NCBI GenBank assembly: GCA_965216585.1 | Contig: CBDCGC010000003.1 | Coordinates: 4,340,001 to 4,404,000 of the forward strand | DNA: 64,000 nucleotides | Reading direction: 5' to 3' | From: CADEER01 sp965216585 | Lineage (GTDB): Bacteria > Desulfobacterota > Binatia > HRBIN30 > CADEER01 | Shown here: piece after piece, positions 15,579 to 25,202 of the stretch | How positions within the stretch are numbered: position 1 is the stretch's first letter | Layout of the letters: every line of letters begins with the position of its first letter | The notes under the pieces: generated by a model | What the model was told of the DNA's origin: nothing | Database searches by the model: none | The model's input: the letters and a program-made list of their open reading frames with translations, nothing else | Translations under genes and position numbers: made by a program

Positions 15579-17015
15579 ATGAACATCCTGCTCGACCTCT
15601 ACGTGCTCGGCTGGCTGGTCGCCCTGGTCGGAGCTTTTCAGCTACCGGCTGCACTGGCGGCGCTGCTCTACGGTGAAGCTGCCTTTCCGTATCTCTTCAG
15701 CTCGCTGCTCGCCTTTTCCCTGGGCTTCATCCTGACCCGCGTCACCCGCACGGAGGATCGGCGGCTGCGACCGCGCGACGGCTTTCTCGTCGTCGGCCTG
15801 GCCTGGTTCATCGCCTCTCTCGCCGGTGCCTTGCCCTTCGTCTTTTCCGGCCGCCTCGGCTTCGTCGATGCCTTCTTCGAAACCGTCGCCGGCTTCACGA
15901 CGACTGGCTCGACGGTGATGTCGGGTCTCGAACAGACCGACCGCGCCCTCCTGCTGTGGCGTTCGACGACGCAGTGGCTCGGCGGCATGGGGATCATCTT
16001 GTTCACCATCGCCATCCTGCCGCTGCTCGGCATCGGCGGCATGCAGCTCTTCAAGGCCGAGGTCCCGGGCCCGGTGGCCGACAAGGTGCGCCCCCGCCTG
16101 GCCGAGACGGCGCGCCGGCTGTGGCTGATCTACGTCGGCCTGACGGCGCTCGAGTGTGCGCTGCTTTGGCTGCTCGGCATGAGCTTTTTCGACGCGCTCT
16201 GTCACTCGTTTACGACCTTGGCGACGGGCGGATTCTCGACCCGCGATCTTTCCATCGGCGCCTTCGATTCGGCGGCGATCCAGTGGGTGATCACATTCTT
16301 CATGGCTTTGGCCGGCGTCAACTTCGTCATCCACCACCGCTTGCTGAGTGGCCGCTTCGATGCGGTTCTGAAAGACACGGAGCTGCGCTACTACCTCGCC
16401 GTCCTCGCCGTCGTCACCCTCGTCACGACGGCGGTCTTGACCGGCAGTGGCCGGCCGTTTGCCGAAGCGCTGCGTCTCGGCGCCTTTCAGGTCGTCTCGT
16501 TGATGACGACGACCGGCTACGTCACGGACGACTTCGAGGTGTGGCCGAGCCTGCTGCGAATTCTCTTCCTCGTCCTGATGATCCTCGGCGGTATGGCCGG
16601 CTCGACCGCCGGCGGCGTCAAGAGCTTGCGCGCGATCCTCGGTCTGCGCGCCCTGCGTGCGGCGATCGACCGCTTGATTCACCCGCGCGCGGTGCGGCCG
16701 GTGAAGTACGGCGGCAAGCCGGTCGCCGACGAGGTACTGGCGGGCATCTGGGCGTTCTTCAGCGCCTACTTCCTCATCGCCATCGCCGTGGCGGTGTTCG
16801 TCTCCGCTTTCGGCCACGACCTCGAAACGTCCTTTTCGGCCGCTCTGACCGCCATGGGAAACGTCGGGCCGGGCCTAGGCGCGATCGGCGCGCACGACAA
16901 CTTCGCGCACTTTCCCGCCGCCGTGAAGATCGTCTTGTCGCTGTGCATGATTGCCGGCCGGCTCGAGGTCTTTACCCTGCTGGTGCTGTTGTCGCCCTCG
17001 TTTTGGCGTCGCTAA
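15579..17015 (+). CDS. trkH: Trk potassium uptake membrane subunit TrkH
   Basis: 478-residue inner-membrane K+ channel-like translocator with about ten to twelve membrane segments and four P-loop repeats. Selectivity-filter-like segments include TVAGFTTTGSTV, SFTTLATGGFSTRD, VSLMTTTGYVTDD and TAMGNVGPGLG. The family signature GGMGII (WLGGMGIILF) is also present, as is GGMAGSTAGGVKS. Full-length. Partner of TrkA immediately upstream. The C-terminus ends SPSFWRR, as is common for the family. Confidence 0.95.
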   Translation: MNILLDLYVLGWLVALVGAFQLPAALAALLYGEAAFPYLFSSLLAFSLGFILTRVTRTEDRRLRPRDGFLVVGLAWFIASLAGALPFVFSGRLGFVDAFFETVAGFTTTGSTVMSGLEQTDRALLLWRSTTQWLGGMGIILFTIAILPLLGIGGMQLFKAEVPGPVADKVRPRLAETARRLWLIYVGLTALECALLWLLGMSFFDALCHSFTTLATGGFSTRDLSIGAFDSAAIQWVITFFMALAGVNFVIHHRLLSGRFDAVLKDTELRYYLAVLAVVTLVTTAVLTGSGRPFAEALRLGAFQVVSLMTTTGYVTDDFEVWPSLLRILFLVLMILGGMAGSTAGGVKSLRAILGLRALRAAIDRLIHPRAVRPVKYGGKPVADEVLAGIWAFFSAYFLIAIAVAVFVSAFGHDLETSFSAALTAMGNVGPGLGAIGAHDNFAHFPAAVKIVLSLCMIAGRLEVFTLLVLLSPSFWRR

Positions 17016-17058
17016 ACCGTCTCTCGCCCTGGCTGAGCCGGCCGGCTATGCTCTGCCG

Positions 17059-18213
17059 ATGGCAAAGAGACGGCTGGCGATTCTCGGCTCCACCGGTTCG
17101 ATCGGCACGACGACACTCGATCTGGTAGATCGCTTCCGCGACCGCTTTGCCGTCGTCTCTCTGGCCGGTGGGCGCAACATCGAGCGCCTGGCGGAGCAGG
17201 TGCGCTCGTTCGAACCCGCCGTCGTGGCGACGGCGAACGAGCAGGGCGCCGAGCAGTTGCGGGCGGCGGTCCCCGACTACGCCGGTGAGATCACCAGCGG
17301 TGCCGAAGGTCTCGATCGCGTTGCGACGGCCGACGGCGACCTGCTGATATCGGCTCTGGTCGGCGCTCTCGGTCTGCGCCCGACGCTGTGCGCCATCGAG
17401 GCCGGTTTGGACGTTGCCCTGGCCAACAAAGAGTCGCTGGTCGTCGCCGGCGAGTTGGTCAAGCGCGCGGCGGCGCAATCCGGGGTGAACGTCTACCCCC
17501 TCGACAGCGAGCACAACGCCATCTACCAGGCGCTGCACGGCCACAATCGCAGCGACGTCAAGCGTATCGTTCTAACCGCGTCCGGCGGACCGTTTCTGCA
17601 CACACCGGCGGCACAGCTCGAATCGGTAACCCTCGCCCAGGCCCTCCAGCATCCGACCTGGAAGATGGGCGACAAGATCACCATCGATTCCTCGACGTTG
17701 ATGAACAAAGGGCTCGAAGTGATCGAGGCGTTCTGGTTCTTCGATCTGCCGAGCGACCGCATCGACGTCGTCGTACATCCGCAGAGCATCGTTCATTCCA
17801 TGGTCGAGTACGTCGATGGCTCGGTCATTGCACAGTTGGGGATCCCCGACATGGCGGTGCCGATCTCCTACATCCTCGGCTACCCGCAAAGGCTGCCTCT
17901 GTCGCATCTGCCCTCACTCGATCTCGTGCAGGCGGGGAAACTCGAGTTCTACGCCCCCGACACCGGCAAGTTTCCGTGCCTGCGCCTCGCCTATGATGCC
18001 CTGCGCAGTGGTGGTGCGGCGCCGGCCGTTCTCAACGGCGCCAACGAAACGGTCGTCGCCTCCTTTCTCGACGGACGCATTCGCTACGTCGACATTCCGC
18101 GTATTCTCGAGGAGGTGCTCGGCGAACACGCGGCGGTCGAGAAGCCTTCTCTGGCGCAACTCATGGAGGCAGATCGCTGGTCACGGGAGGCGGCGGCGCG
18201 GCGTGCCGCCTGA
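17059..18213 (+). CDS. dxr: 1-deoxy-D-xylulose 5-phosphate reductoisomerase
   Basis: Second enzyme of the MEP isoprenoid pathway: converts DXP to MEP using NADPH and a divalent metal, in the cytosol. 384 residues, the usual length. N-terminal NADPH loop GSTGSIGTTTL (about residues 9-19), ANKESLVVAGE (about 122-132), the metal-binding/active site DSEHNAIYQ (about 152-160), and SSTLMNKGLEVIEA and HPQSIVHSMVEY further on. The ATG at 17059 gives the canonical start; the frame opens earlier at 16951 inside trkH. Lies 43 bp after trkH, so possibly co-transcribed. Confidence 0.97.
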   Translation: MAKRRLAILGSTGSIGTTTLDLVDRFRDRFAVVSLAGGRNIERLAEQVRSFEPAVVATANEQGAEQLRAAVPDYAGEITSGAEGLDRVATADGDLLISALVGALGLRPTLCAIEAGLDVALANKESLVVAGELVKRAAAQSGVNVYPLDSEHNAIYQALHGHNRSDVKRIVLTASGGPFLHTPAAQLESVTLAQALQHPTWKMGDKITIDSSTLMNKGLEVIEAFWFFDLPSDRIDVVVHPQSIVHSMVEYVDGSVIAQLGIPDMAVPISYILGYPQRLPLSHLPSLDLVQAGKLEFYAPDTGKFPCLRLAYDALRSGGAAPAVLNGANETVVASFLDGRIRYVDIPRILEEVLGEHAAVEKPSLAQLMEADRWSREAAARRAA

Positions 18214-18288
18214 GGAGTGAGTACCGCGGAAACCTGGAATTACCGTTGTGCAGGTGGTAGCAACGGGGGTTCTGGAGGTGTTGGGACG

Positions 18289-18645
18289 GTGAACGAACGA
18301 GAGATTGCTTCCTTCAAGGATCTGTTGGAGGGCCGCCGCCGCGGCCTGCTCGATGGCGCTGGTGAAACCGTACACCGCATGACCGCCGGCAAGGAGAACT
18401 TTCCCGAGCCGGTCGACCGCGCTGCTCTCGAGGCAGATCGCAACGCAACCCTCCGCATCCGCGATCGCGAGCGCAAGCTGATTGCCAAAATCGACGAGGC
18501 TCTCGAGCGTATCGATCAGGGAAGCTACGGAATCTGCGAAGAATGCGGCGAGCCGATTGGCGCCGAGCGGTTGCGGGCGCGGCCGGTGACGACGCGGTGC
18601 ATCGAGTGCAAGAACGAGCAGGAGCGCAAGGAAAAACGAACGTGA
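18289..18645 (+). CDS. DksA/TraR-type zinc-finger protein
   Basis: 118-residue protein with an N-terminal coiled-coil region and a C-terminal C4 zinc finger (CEECGEPI...RCIECK), the DksA/TraR fold. Such proteins bind RNA polymerase through the secondary channel and modulate transcription. Residues at the coiled-coil tip (DAL-type acidic motif) are not obvious, so a full DksA role cannot be claimed. The GTG at 18289 is preferred over a GTG at 18217 because GGAGG lies 10 bases upstream and the length then matches short family members. Followed by a hairpin terminator. Confidence 0.85.
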   Translation: MNEREIASFKDLLEGRRRGLLDGAGETVHRMTAGKENFPEPVDRAALEADRNATLRIRDRERKLIAKIDEALERIDQGSYGICEECGEPIGAERLRARPVTTRCIECKNEQERKEKRT

Positions 18646-18668
18646 ACCCGCCCGGTGCGACTCTACAG

Positions 18669-18698
18669 CCGGGGTGCCCGCCGCAGCAAGCACCCCGG
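18669..18698. terminator. Hairpin between dksA-like gene and tRNA-Ala
   Basis: Perfect 8-bp stem CCGGGGTG/CACCCCGG with a 14-nt loop, lying between the 3' end of the DksA-like gene (+) and the 3' end of tRNA-Ala (-). No strong T tract on either strand, so its efficiency as a terminator is uncertain; it may serve both directions. Confidence 0.55.
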
Positions 18699-18706
18699 TC
18701 GCGCAG

Positions 18707-18779
18707 TGGAGCCGATGGGAGTTGAACCCACGACCTCTGGAGTGCGATTCCAGCGCTCTCCCAACTGAGCTACGGCCCC
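18707..18779 (-). tRNA. tRNA-Ala (CGC)
   Basis: 73-nt cloverleaf on the minus strand. Acceptor GGGGCCG pairs with CGGCTCC (one G-T pair), discriminator A. The anticodon stem CTGGA/TCCAG encloses the loop ATCGCAC with anticodon CGC. The T arm is GTGGGTTCAACTCCCAT. CCA is not encoded. Confidence 0.95.
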
Positions 18780-18911
18780 GGAGTGTCTTCGGGATTAACC
18801 GATTCGCCCTGCCGTGGCAACATCCCGCATATCTGCCCGTAGATCGGATGGATCCGCCGCGTCGCACCTTCGAAGTTGCTGCGGTGTCGCGACAGCCGTA
18901 GACTCACTCGC

Positions 18912-19346
18912 ATGATCTACCGGTTGATCTCGTCGTTGCTCCTGCTCGGCGCCAGCGCCGCGCCCGGCCAGTCCAGCCCATCTGAGCTGGTACGGGTGCC
19001 CCTGCTAGGTGTGGCTGAGATCGATGGTGAGCAGCGCGTGCAAGTGGTGACGTGGACCTACGAAAAGAACGGCAAGGTCGTTGAATCGAAGGTCCTGCCG
19101 CGGCAGGCGCGATGGACGCGCATCTCGACGAGTGTCAGCGGTCTCATGGTGCATGTGCCGACGGAACCGATCGGCATCCGAATCGGTCACGATTTGCAGC
19201 GCATCTTCGACGAGCCGATCCTGGTCGACACCGACCAGTTGATTCGCTGCTCGTGCAACATGCGCGAGGACTGCGCAACTGGCAAGAAGTTCCACTGCGA
19301 AATCGAAGGGTACTTCGAACGAGGCCGAGAGGGGAAGCCGGGCTGA
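18912..19346 (+). CDS. Exported hypothetical protein
   Basis: 144-residue protein with a signal peptide (MIYRLISSLLLLGASAAPGQ). The mature part has beta-strand-rich character (RVQVVTWTYEKNGKVV), then a Cys cluster near the C-terminus (CSCNMREDCATGKKFHC), suggesting disulfides or a bound metal. Start ATG at 18912. Its stop overlaps the ATG of the beta-helix gene (TGATG at 19344-19348), so the two are probably translated together. Not recognised as a known family. Confidence 0.65.
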   Translation: MIYRLISSLLLLGASAAPGQSSPSELVRVPLLGVAEIDGEQRVQVVTWTYEKNGKVVESKVLPRQARWTRISTSVSGLMVHVPTEPIGIRIGHDLQRIFDEPILVDTDQLIRCSCNMREDCATGKKFHCEIEGYFERGREGKPG

Positions 19347-20290
19347 TGTCGCGATCGGTGCAGCGTTCGGCCGTCTTTGCGGTCTGTCTGCTCGTGTGGT
19401 CTCCCGCCGCGTCGGCGAAGTTGTGTGGCGACGACGTCGATGGGCAGGATGTCGCCTGCGAGTGCGGCGACGTTCTCGTCAGCGACGTCGTTTTGGCCGA
19501 CGACCCAGTTGCCGCACGCGTTTGCCAGGGCGACGGCTTGCGCATCCGCGCTGCCACCCAGACTGCGATCACGATCGATCTCGCCGGTCGGACGCTGCGC
19601 GGCAGCGGCCGCGGTGATGGGCTGTTGATCATCTACGGCGGCGACGGCGGCGCTCGCATCACCAGCTCCCGCGGTGCCGCCCGGGTGGAGGCGTTTGGCG
19701 ACGGGATTTCGGCGCCCGGCATACACCGGCTCTCGTCGTTGGAGAACGTCATCGTCAGCGACGTCGAGCGCGATGGCATTCGCGTTCGCGGGCCGGCCTA
19801 TACGATCCGCCACACCAAGGTCGTCGGCGCCGGCCGCGACGGCTTTTCGCTGGCCGGCCGCGGCTATCGGGTAGCGGCGAGCGAGAGCAGCGGCAGCGGC
19901 CGGCATGGTTTCCTGGTGATGGGACACGGCGGCAACTTCGAGAACGACACGCGCGCGCTCGACAGCGGCGGCTTCGGCTTTCAGGTCGCGGGTGGAGGAC
20001 ACCACTTGATCGGGTGCCGGGCGTTGCGCAGCGCCAAGAACGGCATCGAGCTCGTCGCCAGTGACGTGACGGTGGAATCGTGCGCGGCGGAAGACAATCT
20101 GGGCGGCGGTATCGATGGACATGGCATGCGGTTGAGCCTGAGCAACAACCGCGCCCGCGGCAATGCGGAGCACGGCATCAACGTGCGCGGCGGCGTCACC
20201 GACGGCGGTGGCAATGGCGCCGCTGGCAACGGCCTGGCGCCGGGCGGCACCTGGGTGCAGTGCCTGCTCGCCGGTACACCGTGTCGCTGA
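19346..20290 (+). CDS. Exported right-handed parallel beta-helix protein
   Basis: 314-residue secreted protein with signal peptide (SAVFAVCLLVWSPAASA) followed by about ten repeated short strand-turn units typical of PbH1/NosD-like right-handed beta-helices (ENVIVSDVERDGIRVRG, YTIRHTKVVGAGRDGFSLAG, HLIGCRALRSAKNGIELV and so on). Cys residues near both ends (LCGDD, ACECGD, VQCLLAGTPC) could staple the helix. Translationally coupled to the preceding exported protein. Such folds commonly bind or cleave polysaccharides, but no catalytic acidic triad stands out, so no activity is assigned. Confidence 0.8.
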   Translation: MSRSVQRSAVFAVCLLVWSPAASAKLCGDDVDGQDVACECGDVLVSDVVLADDPVAARVCQGDGLRIRAATQTAITIDLAGRTLRGSGRGDGLLIIYGGDGGARITSSRGAARVEAFGDGISAPGIHRLSSLENVIVSDVERDGIRVRGPAYTIRHTKVVGAGRDGFSLAGRGYRVAASESSGSGRHGFLVMGHGGNFENDTRALDSGGFGFQVAGGGHHLIGCRALRSAKNGIELVASDVTVESCAAEDNLGGGIDGHGMRLSLSNNRARGNAEHGINVRGGVTDGGGNGAAGNGLAPGGTWVQCLLAGTPCR

Positions 20291-20393
20291 GCCGCCGCTC
20301 CGTCCCGTCCTCTGCCAACACCCCTTGCGCTACGACGTTCAGGGTGATTTCACTTCCGCTCTTTGCGGACGCAGCACGACCATGGAGTGCACA

Positions 20394-21914
20394 ATGAAGC
20401 TAGACGTATCTTCGACCGACCTTTCTCACTTCGAGGGCGACCTGCTGGCGATTCCAGTTTACGCCGGTAAACTGGACGAAGCGCCTTTCAAAGACGTCGA
20501 CGACGCGCTCAACGGCCGGCTGACCAAGTTGGCCGATCTCGAATCGTTCGAGGGCAAGAGCGAGCAGCTCCTCATCTACAACCCCGATGGCAAGCTCGGT
20601 GCCGGGCGCGTTGCCTTGATCGGTATTGGCGAACGCAGTGAATTCTCGCCGGCCGATGCCCGCATGATCAGTGTTGCCGCCGTGCGCGCCGGTCAGAAGT
20701 GCAAAGCCAAGATGATCGGCATCGCCATGCCGCGCACCCCGCGTTCTCGGCAGGACGCCGTCGTCGAGTGCCTCGCCAAGGGCGCGGCGCTGGGCGCGTA
20801 CTCGTTCGACACCTACAAGAAAGACGCGAAGACGAACTCCCTCGAAGAGGTGGTCGTCGTTTCGAAAGATCTCGCCGGCGCTCGCCGGCGCGGTGCCAAG
20901 GCGTTGCTCGAATCGGGATCGCGCGCCGGCGCGGCGGTGAACCGGGCGCGCGATCTCGTCAACGGCCCGGCCATCGACGTGACGCCCGAGCACATTGCCG
21001 GTGTTGCCAAGGAGATCGCCAAGGAGCACGGCCTCAAGATCAAGGTGCGCAAGCGGGCCGAGTGCGAGAAGCTCGGTATGGGGCTGTACCTGGCGGTGGC
21101 ACAGGGGGCGGAGCGCGAACCGTGCTTCATCCACATGACCTACGAGCCGCGCGGGCGCATCGTGCGCACCGTCGGTCTCGTCGGCAAGGGGGTGACCTTC
21201 GACTCCGGCGGGTTGTCACTCAAGCCGGCCAAGGCGATGGAAGAAATGAAATGCGACATGGCCGGCGGTGCGGCGGTGATCTCCGCAATGGCCGCGATCG
21301 CCGCCGCGAAACCGCCGGTGCGCGTGCATGCGGTTTGTGCGGCGACGGAGAACATGCCCTCGGGCGCGGCCTATCGGCCGGGGGACGTCTTCAAGGGAAT
21401 GAACGGGCGCTCGGTGGAGGTTCTCAACACCGACGCCGAAGGAAGGTTGACTCTCGCTGACGCGATTCACTTCATCGACAAGCAGGAGGTGGACGAGATC
21501 ATCGAGCTGTCGACACTGACCGGTGCCTGCATCGTCGCGCTCGGCAAATACACCGTCGGTGCGATGTCGGAGAACGACGCTTTGGTCAAGCGCGTCCTTT
21601 CCGCCGCCGGCACGGCGGGTGAAGATCTCTGGCGCCTACCGCTGGTACCGCGCATCGCCAAGGAGCTGAAGAGCGAAGTCGCCGACTGCAAGAACATCGG
21701 TGGTGGCTACGGCGGCGCCATCAGCGCCGGTCATTTCCTCGTGCCCTTTGCCCGCGACACGCCCTTCCTCCACCTCGACATCGCCGGCCCGGCGTTTTCC
21801 GACGGCCCCTGGGGCGTGCATCCGAAAGGCGGCACCGGTGTCGGCGTGCAAACCCTGGTCGAGTACGTCACCCGCACCGTCCCGGCGACGTTTGGCAAGG
21901 GGAAGAAGAGGTGA
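20394..21914 (+). CDS. pepA: Leucyl aminopeptidase (M17)
   Basis: Cytosolic dinuclear metallo-aminopeptidase, 506 residues, normal length. The M17 catalytic core is complete: metal-binding Lys/Asp in GKGVTFDSGGLSLKP (about 263-277), DMAGGAAV further on, and the signature NTDAEGRL (about 346-353) with its catalytic Arg. Likely releases N-terminal amino acids from peptides during turnover. ATG at 20394 chosen at the start of the M17 N-terminal domain; it lies 103 bp after the beta-helix gene. Followed by an inverted low-complexity repeat that separates it from the convergent lipoprotein gene. Confidence 0.96.
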   Translation: MKLDVSSTDLSHFEGDLLAIPVYAGKLDEAPFKDVDDALNGRLTKLADLESFEGKSEQLLIYNPDGKLGAGRVALIGIGERSEFSPADARMISVAAVRAGQKCKAKMIGIAMPRTPRSRQDAVVECLAKGAALGAYSFDTYKKDAKTNSLEEVVVVSKDLAGARRRGAKALLESGSRAGAAVNRARDLVNGPAIDVTPEHIAGVAKEIAKEHGLKIKVRKRAECEKLGMGLYLAVAQGAEREPCFIHMTYEPRGRIVRTVGLVGKGVTFDSGGLSLKPAKAMEEMKCDMAGGAAVISAMAAIAAAKPPVRVHAVCAATENMPSGAAYRPGDVFKGMNGRSVEVLNTDAEGRLTLADAIHFIDKQEVDEIIELSTLTGACIVALGKYTVGAMSENDALVKRVLSAAGTAGEDLWRLPLVPRIAKELKSEVADCKNIGGGYGGAISAGHFLVPFARDTPFLHLDIAGPAFSDGPWGVHPKGGTGVGVQTLVEYVTRTVPATFGKGKKR

Positions 21915-22082
21915 ATGGTGAATGGTGATTCGTGACTGGTGAATGATTGATGGTGACTGGTGATTGGTTGCCAGCCACGAATCACCAGTCACGATTCACG
22001 ATCCACCAATCACCAATCACCACTCAACAATCACGAATCACCACTCACCAATCACCAATCACGAATCACGAATCACCACTCA
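21912..22082. repeat. TGGTGA/TCACCA inverted low-complexity array
   Basis: About 60 bp of TGGTGA(T/C)-type units followed by about 110 bp of the complementary (A)TCACCA-type units, so the two halves can fold into a long imperfect hairpin. It lies exactly between the convergent stops of pepA and the large lipoprotein gene, overlapping the latter's last codons. It may act as a bidirectional terminator or simply be a slippage-prone array. Confidence 0.7.
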
Positions 22083-25000
22083 CCTCCAGTGCCAGCTCGG
22101 CCGTGAACGGAGCCTGATCCGGCAGCTCATCGACACTCGTACCGTAGACGTTGGCGAGAAAGGCGAGCGAGCCCTCTTCGTCGAAGCCGACCAGCTCGAT
22201 CAGCAGGTCGACGACATCGCGAACGGAGATGGTCCCCTCGACGTCGAGTGATTGTGCGAACGCCTGCTCGACGAAGGCGCCGCTGAAGGTGACGTCGCTG
22301 AGACCGATGAAGCGTGGTGTTCCGTCGCCGCCGACGAGGCCAACCAACTGCATGCGCATGCCGACCGGCTGGCTGGTCAAGACACCGCCGGCGACGTCGA
22401 TCTCGCTGACGACGACGTCGTCGAAGCGAAAGCGCTCGCGGCCCGTTACGTCGGTCGCCAGGGCCATGGTGTTGCCGGTCACGGCGAAGTAGAAGGCGGG
22501 CGCGACGCCGCGGATGAATTCCACCGCGACCGGATCGCTGGGGTGGCTCAGGGTGAGCGATGCCGGCGCCGCCGTCGCGCGCGATGCCGTGCGGGCAACC
22601 GCGCCGGCCAGGCTGATCGGCGTGCCGCCGAGCTCGAGACGGCCGGCGATGGGAAAGATCCCGGCGCTCGAGTAGATGTGCTGGAGAACCGAAGGGTCGA
22701 CGATCGTGCCGTCGCCGAGATCGACCTCGGCGGCCAGGTTGCCGGCGTCGGGCCAGTCGATGTCGAGTGGTGTGCCGGGGTCGGCGAACACCGGTGTGAG
22801 CGACACCTGGTTGGGATCTTCCATTTCCCCGGCGAGGACGTCAGATGCGCGTTGCTGGCGCACGGTCCAGTACGTCATCAAGTGCGTCTTGGTGTGGACC
22901 CGATACTCATAGGTCGTGCCGTTGTCGACGGCGGTGTCGGCGGTGAGACCGCCGCCGTACACCTGCTCGGGCGGGTAGCGGTAGGCTGCCTCGCGGCGGC
23001 GGATGACGGTCTCCGCCTCGCTCATCATCGCCGCGGCGCGGTCGATGAAGGGCTGGGCCGGCGCTGCCGGATCGTCAGCGCCGGCCATCTCGGCGGCGCC
23101 GAAGACGAGCATTGCTTCGTAGAGCTCGGCGGCGTGTGCAGCGCGCAGCGCGTTGATCTCGATGCCGTCGATGATTTCGGCGAGCCACGGGCGTCCGGGT
23201 GCCGGCACGTCGCCTTCGACGCTGCGCAGGCGGGCTAGCCAGTCGGCGTTGGCGCCGGCCGCTGCGCGCAAGGCCGCGAGGTCGGTGTCGCGAAAGTGTT
23301 GCGCTTCGTCGTCCGTCCAGCTCGCCACCTCGGCAAAGGTGACCGGCTGCGGGTGAAAGGTGAAACCCGCTCGTTCGGAAAGCTCTTCGGCCGGGTCTTC
23401 GCCGGAGAAGTAGGAGTACAACCCACCGGCCTGTCCGGCGTAGTCGGCGCGCTCGAGAAAGAGCTCCCACTGGTGGTCGATCAGCTCTCGTAAGACAGCG
23501 ATCGTCTCATCGCGCGCCGCGCAGCTCTGCGGCCACACGGCCGGATCACAGAGCGGGTCGGCGATCTCACCTAGCACGGCTTCGAGAGGAATGTCGACGT
23601 TCCAATGCCACATGCCGACGCCGTAGTCCTGTTGCCAGTATCCCCACTCGTGACCGCTGTTGAACTGCTTGTGCCGGCGCAGCGTGCCACCTCGGTTCTC
23701 CAGCAGCGGTGCAACCAGCGCGACGTCGCGCTGCCGGGTCGCCAGATAGAGCGGCAGGTAGACGGGCACCGGGTTGTCGTAGGAGAGCCACCAGGAGCTT
23801 TCGGGAAACCACTCGAGCGGCCGTCCCGCGGCGGATGCGCGCTGCATCAGGCAGAGCTTGTGAGCGAAGCTCATCTGGTTGTACACCGGCGCCGGTCCTT
23901 CGAGCGGCGGCAGCATTACCGTGTGCACCGAGATTCCCAGGCGCGGATCGGTGTGAAAGGCGAGATCGTAGTAGTCGCTGACACCGCGGTCGTTGGTGCC
24001 CGGCGGGCAGCCGAGATCGTCGAAGTTGTCGACCGCCTGGCCGCCGCTGATGTGGTTGTTGATGATGACGGCGACGTCGGGCCGCAGCTCCAGGGATTTT
24101 TGTCCGGCCCAGTCGATCCACTGCACGGTTTCGACGTCGGGCGTGACCGACACTTCCGTCGGTCCGAAGTGGATGCCGAGCTGAGTCGCGTCGGGTCTCG
24201 CCGCCAGGCGTTCCTCGACCAGCGTTTCGATCTGCTCCCGCACCGGGATCGGCGAGGAGGGGTCGATCTGCGGCCGGCCGCCCTGTTGGACGTTGTGCAG
24301 GGTGATGCCGGTGCTGTGAGACATTCCGAAGAGGACGCGCAGCTCCTCGAGCTCGGCGACGCGCCGGGCGCGCGACTCGGCCGACGAAACGCCGCGTCCG
24401 GCGCCGCGAAACGACTCACCGCGGTTCTTGAGGATCCACTCCAGTGCGCGTTCCGCTTCGTCGATGGGGAAGTCGCCGTCGGAGAACGCCTCCAAATGCT
24501 CGAGCGGGTGGGCGCCGTGGAAGGTGAAGCCGCGGAAGCGAAAGTCGGGCGTGTAGTCGTTGCTGACGCCGGCGCCGCTGGTGCGAGCCAGCGCCGTCGC
24601 TGCCGCGGCGCGCTGTCGCACCTGGTGCAGCGGCAGGCGCGGCACCCACTCTTCCTCGGGATGGAAGAAACGCACGCCGAGGCGGCGCAGCAGCTCGTAG
24701 ACGGCGTATTGACGCGCCAGCTTGCCGTCGCCGGCGAGCAGCACGACGGTGGCACCGCGGTCGTCCCCGACCAGAGAGTTGGGAAAATCGCCTTCGTCGG
24801 TGACGAGCACGCGAAAGCCACCGTTGGCGAGGGAGACGACTTCGCCGCGCCGAACGCGCTCGGGTGCGAGCATTTCGGCGTCGAGGACGACGACCAAGCC
24901 GGCGCTGGCGCGCTCTGCGCGGTCGAGGATTTCCGCCATCGATGCGCCGGCCGGCAGCCTGTGCACGGCCGGGCGGACTCCGGTGATGCGTTCGAGGTAG

Positions 25001-25173
25001 TCGCCGGACGTCGCCACCAGGCGGTCGCGCAGCGCATCGCCCTCATCGGCGGCGACGACGAGCACGGCACTCTTCTCGACCGCGGTGATGGTTCGCGTCG
25101 TGTCGTCGTTGCAGGCGGCGATCCACGAGATCGCGGCGAGAAGGGCGCAGAGAGTTCGCTTTGCGTCGGGCAT
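22066..25173 (-). CDS. Large lipoprotein with alpha-glucuronidase-like N-terminal fold
   Basis: About 1035-residue predicted lipoprotein: MPDAKRTLCALLAAISWIAAC (lipobox Cys near residue 21). The N-terminal 200 residues (VVLLAGDGKLARQYAVYELL, RRLGVRFFHPEEEWVP) resemble the domain found at the start of GH67 alpha-glucuronidases and related DUF4838 proteins. The centre has aromatic, His/Trp-rich segments (EWFPESSWWLSYDNP, SGHEWGYWQQDYGVGMWHWN) consistent with a carbohydrate-active enzyme barrel. The C-terminal 350 residues look beta-rich. ATG at 25173 is chosen over 25185 because AGGACGAAG precedes it. Its 5' part is duplicated at 29781-30894. The enzymatic role is inferred and unproven. Confidence 0.7.
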   Translation of the reverse strand: MPDAKRTLCALLAAISWIAACNDDTTRTITAVEKSAVLVVAADEGDALRDRLVATSGDYLERITGVRPAVHRLPAGASMAEILDRAERASAGLVVVLDAEMLAPERVRRGEVVSLANGGFRVLVTDEGDFPNSLVGDDRGATVVLLAGDGKLARQYAVYELLRRLGVRFFHPEEEWVPRLPLHQVRQRAAAATALARTSGAGVSNDYTPDFRFRGFTFHGAHPLEHLEAFSDGDFPIDEAERALEWILKNRGESFRGAGRGVSSAESRARRVAELEELRVLFGMSHSTGITLHNVQQGGRPQIDPSSPIPVREQIETLVEERLAARPDATQLGIHFGPTEVSVTPDVETVQWIDWAGQKSLELRPDVAVIINNHISGGQAVDNFDDLGCPPGTNDRGVSDYYDLAFHTDPRLGISVHTVMLPPLEGPAPVYNQMSFAHKLCLMQRASAAGRPLEWFPESSWWLSYDNPVPVYLPLYLATRQRDVALVAPLLENRGGTLRRHKQFNSGHEWGYWQQDYGVGMWHWNVDIPLEAVLGEIADPLCDPAVWPQSCAARDETIAVLRELIDHQWELFLERADYAGQAGGLYSYFSGEDPAEELSERAGFTFHPQPVTFAEVASWTDDEAQHFRDTDLAALRAAAGANADWLARLRSVEGDVPAPGRPWLAEIIDGIEINALRAAHAAELYEAMLVFGAAEMAGADDPAAPAQPFIDRAAAMMSEAETVIRRREAAYRYPPEQVYGGGLTADTAVDNGTTYEYRVHTKTHLMTYWTVRQQRASDVLAGEMEDPNQVSLTPVFADPGTPLDIDWPDAGNLAAEVDLGDGTIVDPSVLQHIYSSAGIFPIAGRLELGGTPISLAGAVARTASRATAAPASLTLSHPSDPVAVEFIRGVAPAFYFAVTGNTMALATDVTGRERFRFDDVVVSEIDVAGGVLTSQPVGMRMQLVGLVGGDGTPRFIGLSDVTFSGAFVEQAFAQSLDVEGTISVRDVVDLLIELVGFDEEGSLAFLANVYGTSVDELPDQAPFTAELALEVSGDS

Positions 25174-25202
25174 CTTCGTCCTCATCACGGAGAACGGACT
25201 CT

